From a virus, in IMG/VR virus record IMGVR_UViG_3300028361_000084, positions 1 to 32,731 of that record: DNA of 32,731 nt. The stretch is one strand, 5' to 3'. Position numbers and translations under genes: made by a program. Below are positions 26,273-32,731 of the stretch, in pieces; the first letter of the stretch is position 1, and each line of letters starts with the position of its first letter. Under the pieces are notes generated by a model. That model was given only the letters and a program-made list of their open reading frames with translations. It was not told the DNA's origin and ran no database searches.

Positions 26273-29200
26273 AGGGTCTGCTCCAATTGGAAGGCCAGCG
26301 TGTCGTCTGCCGCGTCTGCCCCGCGCCCGGTATTGCCCGCCGTGATTTCCGATGAGGATATCAGCCGCTCCATCGACACGTTAAGCGCCCGCAACTCAGC
26401 GCGCAATTCCGCATCGGATTGCTTGGGGCCATAGGTCAGCCCATTGGCAACACGGGACAGGCCGCGCATGTAGTCTTGGCCAGTTGCAAACAGATCCTCA
26501 TTTACCAGCGCCCGCAGGCTGCCCCCGAGCGCGTCGGCCCCCGCGCTGATTTCCGCGAACGCCGGGGAAAGCTGCATAAGAGCCGCTACCATGTCCGTAT
26601 CGCCTAAAGCGTCGGCCTCGTCCACCAGCGCCCGGAATGCCGCGCGCGTGGCAGGCAAGGCGTCAATCCCAAGGCTGGCCATTTCCAGCGACAACACCGA
26701 CGTGGCGCGGGCTAACCGCTCCGCATCGGTGTAGAAGTTCTGATAGTAGGAAGCCGCTGCGCTGGTGAAGTTTTCCAGTGATCCGAATAGGTCCACAAAG
26801 GCAGACGCCGCCGCGCCGCCCGCAAGCGACACGTCATACGCGCGAAGCTGGAAGTTGCCCATCCATGCGTTGACGGTTGTGAGGCTACTGGCCAAACGAT
26901 CCAGCGTTGCCGACGCGCCCTCGCCCGCCTGCATAAAGCCGTCCAGACCGCCCACCATGCCAGCCATAGCGTCAGCCATGCCCGTGAGACCGTCCATCAC
27001 CGCCCTTTGCGCCGCCTCGTCGCTCAGGCCCTTCGTGCTTATCCGCATACGGTGCGAAAACCCGTCAAAAGTGTTCGCCGCTAGCCCGAGCGCATCCGCC
27101 GATGCCATCACGCCACTTTGCAGCGTATCGACCATGCTGGTGACGGCGTCGGTTGTTTCCCGATCCGCAGCGCTGGTAGACGTGCGCACCTTTTTGGACA
27201 GGCCAAAGAAGCGGCTGGTCTGAACCTTTTTGAAGGTCTCGACCAGAACGTCCATGTTGTTGACCGTGGCCATGATGCCCGTGTCGAGAGTCTTGGTTTT
27301 CTTGCGGAATGCGGCGAACGCTAGAGCCACAGCGCCGATAACAGGGATTGCCACGCTGAGAGATGCGGCCAATCCTGCGCCCACGCCTAATGAGCCGATG
27401 CCCGCCGCCAAACCGGAACCAGCACCGAGTCCCAGAATGCTTGACCCACCGCCAAGCCCTAGCAGCCCGGAACCAGTACCAAACGCGCCCAGCATACCAG
27501 CACCGCCGCCTGCGCCCTTTGCGCCCGCGCCGCCACCGCCGCGCAACAGGTTGCTCAGAAACCCACCGCCCCCACCGCCCACGCCACCCGCCACGGCTTG
27601 CCCCACGCCGCCACCAGACGCGCCGATGCCAGTGCCACCCGCGCCAAAGGCCCGCATGACGCGCGACCGCACGGCCATACTGATCATCTGCGCAATCATC
27701 TGCTTAAAGCTGTCCAGCACGGATTGCACAAAGCCCTTGAAGTCTTTGAACCCGTTGACGACAAAGTCACCGAACGCATCGGAAACGCTTTCAATTCCGC
27801 TGATAACAGATCCACCGAACTCGCGGCCCATATCAGCCGCCGATTTCTGCGCACCCTTGAACGCCTCGGCTAGGCCTTCGGCGAACGTAGTGGCCTCCTC
27901 AATAGCCTCCGCCGCTGCGCCTGCGGAGCCGCCACCGCCGCCCTCTGCACCGCCGATGCCGTCCAGTTCCTCGCGCAGCCGCGCAGTTTCCGCCGCCGCG
28001 CCCTCAGTCGCCGATGCGTTTCCGTCCATAACCGTGTTAAGCGCGGCAATGCTTTCCATCGGCGCGCCCGCCGCCTCCGTGAACACGCGCCCAAAGTTGC
28101 CCATGACCTCAGATGCGTTCGCCGCTTCATCCGCCGCCCCCCGCAAACCGTTGGACATCTCGCCCGTATAGTCGCGGCTGAAGGCTTCCTCGAACGCCCT
28201 GCCCGCCGCCTCAACTACACCTTCGGCCTCGCCTACCTCTACTCGGAAATTAGAAAGATCAGGCGCGCCAATATCAATGCCGGGGATCACGTTCAACGCG
28301 GTTACAAGCCCGCCAACGCCAGCCTCTACCGCGTCAATCAAACCGTTCATCGCCTGCGCGCCCAAGCGCGCGAACGCCGCTGGCAACGCGCCCCAAGCTG
28401 CGACAACAGCCTGATATGCGCCCACAAAAGCGCCAATCGTCGGGTTCACAAAGCCCGGCAATCCGCCAACAATGCCAGCCAACGATCCAAGCGCAGACGC
28501 CTTAATACCCTGCCACGCTGCCGAGACTTTGAAGTCCAGCGCCAAGCTGGCGTAGCCAATGCGTTCCCACGCCTCAACCGCGACATCTTTGACCAGCGTC
28601 ATTGCGTTACTAAACCCGCCGGTTGCTGTAACTAACCGCCCGAACATCGCCACCAGATAACCAGCCCCGACCACAAGCGCCCCGATGCCAGTGGTGATCA
28701 GCGCCGTCTTGAGTATTCCCAGCGCGCCCGCAAAAGTAAACGTGGCAATCTTCGCAAGTGCCAGCGCGCCCACGTATCGAACGCCAAACGCCGTAACCGC
28801 AACGCCCAATGTTGTGCCGACAACATCAAGGTTTTCGGCCATTAGAATGATCGCTCGCGCGAAAGATTCGCTACCGCCAACCATAGAATCAAGCGACCCA
28901 AGGGAAAGTGTCATTTGATCGCGGAAAACCTGCAAGGCACCAGATACTGTGGGGATCGTATTGGCAAACGTCGCTTCTAGCGCGTCAGATTGCGAAAGAA
29001 CCGCCTCAAAGAACTCTCGACTAGAAACCTCTCCCGCGATAACCATATTACGCAGTTGGCCAACTGACCCAGCGGCACCCTCAATGGCATTTGCCGCCGC
29101 TTGCGCAATCGGGAATGCGCCCTCAAGGATGCTGTTAAATTCTTCAGCCCTCACGATGCCGCCGCTCATGGCCTGGGATAGCTGCAACAGTGCGCCCGAT

Positions 29201-29673
29201 GCCGCCGCACCACCGCCGCCAACTTGAGCAAGTGCCAGTCCCACGTTTTCGGTAAACCGCAGCACGTCAGAAGATGATGCCCCAAGGTCACGGCCCGCAA
29301 TGCTGATCCGCTGATACAGTTGCGCTGTGGCCTCAAGCGGCGCACGTGTTCTTGCTGCAATATCCCCAATCTGCTCAAGCGCCGCAGCAGCTTCGCTGCC
29401 AGACATTCCAATTGCGCGCAGTGAGTTAGTCATTACAGCATATTGCTGCGTAGCCCTAAAAGCACCAGTAAGAGCGGTAAGCGCAGAAATGCCAAGGCCA
29501 ATTGATGCCGCCATCCTAAGCGCGCCCCCAGCCATGCCCGCAAACGCGCCTTTAGCCTTGCCTGCTGAACGCTCCGCGCCAGCGCCAGCGCGCCCAAAGC
29601 GGTCCAAGTCGCCAGTGGCCGTGCGAACGCCACGGGAATCGACGGCAAGTCCAAGTGTGGCGAGATCAGTCAT
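26269..29673 (-). CDS. Tail tape measure protein
   Basis: This 1134-residue protein sets tail length. The N-terminal tape-measure domain is visible at about residues 75-250 (YAVMTNSLRAIGMSGSEAAA, LYQRISIAGRDLGASSSDVL, VRAEEFNSILEGAFPIAQAA). Hydrophobic segments follow (ALALAKIATFTFAGALGILK, TGIGALVVGAGYLVAMFGRL), then long helical regions, a Gly-rich stretch near residues 680-760 (GGVGGGGGGFLSNLLRGGGG) and a C-terminal helical part. The length predicts a tail of roughly 170 nm by the usual 0.15 nm per residue rule, a siphovirus value. Its ATG at 29673 overlaps the end of the chaperone frame (ATGA), and its stop overlaps the tail-tip gene. Confidence 0.93.
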   Translation of the reverse strand: MTDLATLGLAVDSRGVRTATGDLDRFGRAGAGAERSAGKAKGAFAGMAGGALRMAASIGLGISALTALTGAFRATQQYAVMTNSLRAIGMSGSEAAAALEQIGDIAARTRAPLEATAQLYQRISIAGRDLGASSSDVLRFTENVGLALAQVGGGGAAASGALLQLSQAMSGGIVRAEEFNSILEGAFPIAQAAANAIEGAAGSVGQLRNMVIAGEVSSREFFEAVLSQSDALEATFANTIPTVSGALQVFRDQMTLSLGSLDSMVGGSESFARAIILMAENLDVVGTTLGVAVTAFGVRYVGALALAKIATFTFAGALGILKTALITTGIGALVVGAGYLVAMFGRLVTATGGFSNAMTLVKDVAVEAWERIGYASLALDFKVSAAWQGIKASALGSLAGIVGGLPGFVNPTIGAFVGAYQAVVAAWGALPAAFARLGAQAMNGLIDAVEAGVGGLVTALNVIPGIDIGAPDLSNFRVEVGEAEGVVEAAGRAFEEAFSRDYTGEMSNGLRGAADEAANASEVMGNFGRVFTEAAGAPMESIAALNTVMDGNASATEGAAAETARLREELDGIGGAEGGGGGSAGAAAEAIEEATTFAEGLAEAFKGAQKSAADMGREFGGSVISGIESVSDAFGDFVVNGFKDFKGFVQSVLDSFKQMIAQMISMAVRSRVMRAFGAGGTGIGASGGGVGQAVAGGVGGGGGGFLSNLLRGGGGAGAKGAGGGAGMLGAFGTGSGLLGLGGGSSILGLGAGSGLAAGIGSLGVGAGLAASLSVAIPVIGAVALAFAAFRKKTKTLDTGIMATVNNMDVLVETFKKVQTSRFFGLSKKVRTSTSAADRETTDAVTSMVDTLQSGVMASADALGLAANTFDGFSHRMRISTKGLSDEAAQRAVMDGLTGMADAMAGMVGGLDGFMQAGEGASATLDRLASSLTTVNAWMGNFQLRAYDVSLAGGAAASAFVDLFGSLENFTSAAASYYQNFYTDAERLARATSVLSLEMASLGIDALPATRAAFRALVDEADALGDTDMVAALMQLSPAFAEISAGADALGGSLRALVNEDLFATGQDYMRGLSRVANGLTYGPKQSDAELRAELRALNVSMERLISSSEITAGNTGRGADAADDTLAFQLEQTL

Positions 29674-30466
29674 AAATTGGACCCTTCAAACGGCGGGGGA
29701 ACATCTTCATCCCGCGCCCGTGATATCTCACCCGCAAACGCGGATGACATTTTGTGCAGCCACTCAGGCTCATGCGCCTCTAATTCCTCGCCCGAGACCA
29801 AGACCCAAGCCCTGATTTCGGAATAAGGAACAGCGACCTCGCCTATACCTGTTTGCATGATTGGCCCGACCCTCAGGAACATTGGGATCAAGTGATCGAA
29901 ACACTCAGGCACTGGCGGGAACTCGATAATACCGCCGTGCCGCGCTAACGTATCGGCGCGACTTTTCTTGAGGCCCTTAGCCGGCGTTGATAGCCAAGCG
30001 GATTGACGCGCCCAGAGACAAAGGGCCTCTAGGCCTTCTCGAAAAAATTAGCTTCACCCTCAAGGAAAGCCAGAACCTCACGCATGATCGCGGGATAGCG
30101 GCTATAAAGCCATTCCGCGTTTTCGGCGGAGAAATCCAAGGGCTTGCCGTCGCGGGATAGGTTCTCCCAGCCGAATGTCGCGTCCACCGCGTCTCCCAGC
30201 TTGCTCTTTTCGCCATCGGCCATCAGCGCCATGATTTCGCCTTCCGACATGCGGGAAACGTCCATTTTGGTGCCACGGCGCTTTACCATCACGGCAGCGC
30301 GCTTCTTCACACGTTGGCGCACTTCCTTGCTGTCGGACCCCATGAGGTGAATGCGGATCGGCTTCTTTTCAGCATCATCCGCGTAGGCCGGAAGCCCGGT
30401 GGCGATGTTGGTGAGGTGGAGCCAAGCGCCCTTTTCAGAAGCGGCAACGGTGTCAAACATATCCAT
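29670..30466 (-). CDS. Tail assembly chaperone, long frameshifted form (GT-like)
   Basis: The short chaperone frame and the -1 frame beyond it form one long product of about 265 residues. The -1 frame is open without a stop from the slippery site at 30041-30047 to the stop at 29670 and includes REGLEALCLWARQSAWLSTP, the PPVPECFDHLIPMFLR stretch, AVPYSEIRAWVLVSGEELEA and WLHKMSSAFAGEISRARDED. An isolated reading from a GTG at 29912 (80 codons) is possible but lacks an obvious ribosome-binding site. As in lambda G/GT, the long form should bind the tape measure and bring tail-tube subunits. Confidence 0.78.
30014..30047 (-). other. Programmed -1 ribosomal frameshift site T-TTT-TTC
   Basis: The heptamer TTTTTTC (30047-30041) is in the correct phase, read as AAT-TTT-TTC in the zero frame three codons before the stop TAG at 30029. 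Slipping back one base enters an open frame to 29670. A small stem follows (AAGGCC-TAGA-GGCC) within a few bases and could stimulate pausing. The arrangement is that of lambda-type G/GT chaperone genes. Confidence 0.85.
30029..30466 (-). CDS. Tail assembly chaperone, short form (G-like)
   Basis: This 145-residue protein (MDMFDTVAASEKGAWLHLTN, KPIRIHLMGSDSKEVRQRVK, WENLSRDGKPLDFSAENAEW, YPAIMREVLAFLEGEANFFE) resembles tail chaperones of siphophages, with an N-terminal strand region and C-terminal helices. It is positioned between tail tube and tape measure. AGGAT lies eight bases before ATG 30466. It ends just after a T-TTT-TTC slippery sequence, which allows the extended form. It should coat the hydrophobic tape measure before tube assembly and is absent from the finished virion in known cases. 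Confidence 0.82.
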   Translation of the reverse strand: MDMFDTVAASEKGAWLHLTNIATGLPAYADDAEKKPIRIHLMGSDSKEVRQRVKKRAAVMVKRRGTKMDVSRMSEGEIMALMADGEKSKLGDAVDATFGWENLSRDGKPLDFSAENAEWLYSRYPAIMREVLAFLEGEANFFEKA

Positions 30467-30547
30467 GTGATTTATCCTATGGGTTCTGGTTCAATCGGAG
30501 GCGCGCGGCGAACCACTCCACGCACCTCCTAGCCTGCGCTTGCAGGA

Positions 30548-30991
30548 TTAAGGCGCGGCGACGTTCACCTCAGCGCGGGTGAACTCAATGTTCACGTTTG
30601 CCATCACGACAGACCCGACCGACTGGCCAGACGGAAAGGACATGACCTTGCCGCTGATGTAACGGATAGACCCGTCCGACCGCGTCTCGCGGAAGCTGAT
30701 CTCATCTTTGGAGGCAAGCGCAGCGCGCAAGATACCTTGGCCCGCGTCGCCGTCTGAAAGCGCCATGGGGACAGTCACCGAGCCATAGTTAAGCGCGCCG
30801 TGATACTTGTTCACAATTCCAGTCTTCAGCGGCGTAAACGTCACGGAATCGTGGGCCGGGCCGAACTCAGGGATTTCTTCAGCTTCGCCAATTTCGGTCC
30901 ATGTCAGGGCTGCGTAGCCTGTGTCATCGTATGTGGCAGGAGCTGCCGCCGAGGCGGAAAGAAACCCGCCGATGCCTTCTGTGGTACCCAT
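30548..30991 (-). CDS. Tail tube protein
   Basis: This 147-residue protein (MGTTEGIGGFLSASAAAPAT, ALTWTEIGEAEEIPEFGPAH, ALNYGSVTVPMALSDGDAGQ, VGSVVMANVNIEFTRAEVN) has the beta-rich pattern of siphovirus tail tube proteins (lambda gpV group) and lies just before the chaperone genes. The start ATG 30991 has AAAAGGAA seven bases upstream. A GC-rich hairpin (CCCCG/CGGGG, 31066-31079) followed by TTTG lies in the leader on this strand and could cap or partly terminate the upstream transcript. About forty rings of it stack along the tape measure in typical phages. Confidence 0.82.
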   Translation of the reverse strand: MGTTEGIGGFLSASAAAPATYDDTGYAALTWTEIGEAEEIPEFGPAHDSVTFTPLKTGIVNKYHGALNYGSVTVPMALSDGDAGQGILRAALASKDEISFRETRSDGSIRYISGKVMSFPSGQSVGSVVMANVNIEFTRAEVNVAAP

Positions 30992-31065
30992 AGGGCTATT
31001 CCTTTTCTGTGGGGGTGCGCGCATGGCGCTGGGATAGGCGGGTGCCTATTTCGGAACGGCTCAAA

Positions 31066-31079
31066 CCCCGCAAGCGGGG
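31066..31079 (-). terminator. Hairpin before the tail tube gene
   Basis: CCCCGC-TT-GCGGGG on the minus strand is followed by TTTG, and a second small hairpin (ATAGGC/GCCTAT, 31034-31049) lies 20 bp further on. The T-run is short, so this is more likely a partial terminator or an RNA-stabilising hairpin than a full stop, since the tail genes continue beyond it. Confidence 0.35.
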
Positions 31080-31103
31080 CAAGGCGCGTGAATTTTCAAG
31101 GTG

Positions 31104-31346
31104 TCAGGCTTGGGGCGTCAGGCCGTTTTTGAACTCGACAAGCACTTCGCCGCCTGCTTCGATAGCGCCAGCCACCGTGCCGGAATATGTGACGCCGTTG
31201 GACATTGCAAAATGCAGGACATCGCCCTTCTCAGGCACATCGCCATTGTAGATCATGGCGGGTGTCGTGCCGGTCGGTGTTGGCATTGTGACGATGCGCG
31301 CGCCTGTGATCGGCCCAGCCTTTGCGCGGGATGTTTTCTTGTCCAT
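31104..31346 (-). CDS. Small head-tail or tail accessory protein
   Basis: This 80-residue protein (MDKKTSRAKAGPITGARIVT, TPAMIYNGDVPEKGDVLHFA, GTVAGAIEAGGEVLVEFKNG) starts basic and continues as a small beta-rich domain. It lies between the tail terminator and the tail tube. AAGGACACC lies upstream of ATG 31346. No family is recognised; the position suggests a structural or assembly accessory protein. Confidence 0.6.
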   Translation of the reverse strand: MDKKTSRAKAGPITGARIVTMPTPTGTTPAMIYNGDVPEKGDVLHFAMSNGVTYSGTVAGAIEAGGEVLVEFKNGLTPQA

Positions 31347-31348
31347 AT

Positions 31349-31786
31349 TTAAGGTGTCCTTTGAAAGATTGCGCGGCAACGGATCGACACATTCTTGCGA
31401 AAGTATGCGCCGTCGATTGCGCCCGGCTGTGGGTCGCCCATATCTGCCACCTGAATTTGACCGTCTCCGGCGGATAGTATCAGGTCAATGGGGAATTGGT
31501 CGATGATGCGCTGCGCTTGGTCGTCAGCCTCATCCTCGAACGTGCCTTCTTGCACAAAGACTGCCACAAACAGCCGAACGACCATCCGGCTTGATTTGGA
31601 CAATCCCAAACGCTCCGGCGGCGTCATGGTGAAATACGCCAACCAATAAGGCGGATCCGGCGTGACGTATTGCAGCGCGCCTGCGTCCCAGACACCAGGC
31701 GCATTTTCACCCCATACAATCGGCGGGGCGGACGGTGTGGCGGCCAAGCGTGTGCGCAGGGCTGTTTTGATGTCTTTGTGATTCAT
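31349..31786 (-). CDS. Tail terminator protein (DUF4128-like)
   Basis: This 145-residue protein (MNHKDIKTALRTRLAATPSA, IVWGENAPGVWDAGALQYVT, RMVVRLFVAVFVQEGTFEDE, FRKNVSIRCRAIFQRTP) has the alpha/beta pattern of tail terminators of the DUF4128/gpU-like group, which cap the tail tube and join it to the head. The start ATG 31786 overlaps the previous stop (ATGA). It follows the gp10-like gene, the standard order in siphophages. Confidence 0.78.
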   Translation of the reverse strand: MNHKDIKTALRTRLAATPSAPPIVWGENAPGVWDAGALQYVTPDPPYWLAYFTMTPPERLGLSKSSRMVVRLFVAVFVQEGTFEDEADDQAQRIIDQFPIDLILSAGDGQIQVADMGDPQPGAIDGAYFRKNVSIRCRAIFQRTP

Positions 31787-32193
31787 CCGACCCGTGCCTT
31801 TGCTTTTGCGATAGACGCCCTCACAATCGCGGGCCATTGATCGACGGCACCCTCGACAAAGTGTGCGCCGGGGCGGCCATTGCGGCCGTTGTTCACCGCT
31901 GCAGCGTATGGAACATCGCCATTACCCCAAGTAAATGTTGCTAGATCGCCGCCCTTCATACTGGCAGCGATCATGATATATGATTCCTCGCCCTCTCCCG
32001 ACGCACCGCCAGCCACTGACGATTGCAGGCTGTTGCGCAAGTTGCCCGTGTCAACAGGCATGCGTCCGCCTTTGGCCTTGGTGACTTGCGCGACAGCCAC
32101 GACAGATTGCGTCGCGTCCTTCAGCACGGCATCAATCCGGCGTTCGGTTTTTTTAGTCCACTGGTCAAGCTGGGCCCATGTATATTTCGCCAT
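31783..32193 (-). CDS. HK97 gp10-like minor structural protein
   Basis: This 136-residue protein (MAKYTWAQLDQWTKKTERRI, LKDATQSVVAVAQVTKAKGG, RMPVDTGNLRNSLQSSVAGG, DVPYAAAVNNGRNGRPGAHF) carries the diagnostic P-V-D-T-G-x-L-R-x-S motif and a Y-A-x-x-V-x-x-G-like segment of the HK97 gp10 family, head-tail joining proteins. ATG 32193 shares a base with the upstream stop (TAATG). The frame upstream of it is spurious. Confidence 0.87.
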   Translation of the reverse strand: MAKYTWAQLDQWTKKTERRIDAVLKDATQSVVAVAQVTKAKGGRMPVDTGNLRNSLQSSVAGGASGEGEESYIMIAASMKGGDLATFTWGNGDVPYAAAVNNGRNGRPGAHFVEGAVDQWPAIVRASIAKAKARVG

Positions 32194-32731
32194 TATTCCA
32201 GCCTCGCAAAGAAGTCGATTATGATTTCCTCGTAGCATCTGCAATTTACGATTTCAGACGCCGGTGCGCCCATACTTGAGTCGAGCGGAAACATCAGCGA
32301 AAAGCCGCCCACAATAAACGGCTCCCCATATGCCACCACCTGACCGTCGGCTGCTGCATGTGTCGGTCGCGTTTTAGCATCACCCGTGGCGTCCCACTTG
32401 CCCTTTTTATCCTCAGCCCGCACATCATTGTTCGGGTTTTCGATAAGCTGCGCGACCGCCTCATGCCGCCCTGCACTCAAAGCCCTCATAGTTTCTGTGC
32501 GGGCGATGGTTTCGCCGCGTTGCCGCAACAGATTGTTGGAATATCCCTGCGCGGCCCTGTCAATGGCCGTCTGGGGCAGGGTTGTTCCATCCCGAATGGC
32601 GCGAAAAATGGCGGCGTCGGATTGTTTGTTGCGCGCTGTGAGTGTGCTTTTCAACGTGCCGTCATTGCCGATCCAGAACGCCTTGACCGGACGCGATGCG
32701 CCCGTGACAGGATCGGTGACAATGCGCACAA
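32193..32731 (-). CDS. MuF-like head morphogenesis protein (C-terminal part)
   Basis: This is the C-terminal region, 178 residues or slightly more, of a phage Mu gpF-like minor head protein; the N terminus is beyond the window end. Seen are RPVKAFWIGNDGTLKSTLTA, GYSNNLLRQRGETIARTETM (the conserved R-x-x-T-I-A-R-T-E motif), WDATGDAKTRPTHAAADGQV and the terminal SEIVNCRCYEEI with the conserved N-C-R-C. Such proteins sit inside the portal vertex and are probably ejected or needed for head assembly. It precedes the gp10-like gene, as usual. Confidence 0.9.
   Translation of the reverse strand, partial: VRIVTDPVTGASRPVKAFWIGNDGTLKSTLTARNKQSDAAIFRAIRDGTTLPQTAIDRAAQGYSNNLLRQRGETIARTETMRALSAGRHEAVAQLIENPNNDVRAEDKKGKWDATGDAKTRPTHAAADGQVVAYGEPFIVGGFSLMFPLDSSMGAPASEIVNCRCYEEIIIDFFARLE

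Noticed and set aside
27230-28171. 313-codon rightward frame opposite the tape measure gene
   Set aside because: Pro/Ala-rich product opposite Gly/Ala-rich coding sequence; no start signal; a shadow of the tape measure gene.

Overview
The window is almost entirely bacteriophage DNA: most of the genome of a tailed, siphovirus-type phage of a GC-rich alphaproteobacterium, probably Rhodobacterales. The host assignment is an inference from the protein families (DUF7220, DUF6378, the 87-aa holin-like and 96-aa membrane proteins, the short XRE-like repressor) and from codon use. No bacterial chromosomal genes, rRNA, tRNA, CRISPR array or insertion sequence were seen. No integrase, DNA polymerase or partition gene lies in the window.

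Layout. (1) 1-6947, leftward: HNH endonuclease, ParB-N/DNA methyltransferase, small membrane protein, small and large terminase, portal, DUF2213 protease-scaffold, cement protein, and the first 124 residues of the DUF2184 major capsid protein, cut by the window start. (2) 6948-7318: a 371-bp gap holding a terminator for the leftward early operon and probably the late promoter. (3) 7319-15798, leftward early/middle operon: repressor-like XRE protein first, then small HTH and helical proteins, DUF6378, VRR-NUC nuclease, an HNH gene, an unknown protein, a primase-helicase, a cluster of short repeats that may be an origin, a protein with an SSB-like tail, a second HNH gene and several small proteins. 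(4) 15799-15953: divergent control region with four 16-bp operators. (5) 15954-18462, rightward: pentapeptide-repeat protein and small unknown proteins. (6) 18463-19640: a rearranged patch with 12-bp tandem repeats, a truncated excisionase-like HTH, and a three-gene leftward unit led by a serine-recombinase-like protein lacking its catalytic residues. (7) 19641-21529, rightward small genes. (8) 21541-32731, leftward late genes read from right to left: MuF-like head protein (5' end outside the window), gp10-like protein, tail terminator, tail tube, tail chaperones with a programmed -1 frameshift, tape measure, tail-tip protein, fibre, and a lysis cassette (membrane protein, amidase, holin-like protein, overlapping spanin pair), ending at an intrinsic terminator.

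Because head genes lie at both ends and read in the same direction, the natural order is terminase -> portal -> capsid -> (missing piece) -> MuF -> tail -> lysis. This implies a circular or circularly permuted genome opened inside the head module, with only a small part missing.

How it works together: the XRE-like protein probably binds the four operators and controls both diverging promoters. The leftward early operon provides replication functions. The late leftward unit modifies and packages DNA, builds the virion and lyses the host. Leftward genes are chained mainly by ATGA stop/start overlaps, whereas rightward genes use two recurrent ribosome-binding cassettes. The least explained parts are the leaderless divergent switches, the dead recombinase with its neighbouring excisionase scar, the leader-like RNA at 20086-20320, the terminator buried inside an early gene, and the CGTTCC repeat cluster.
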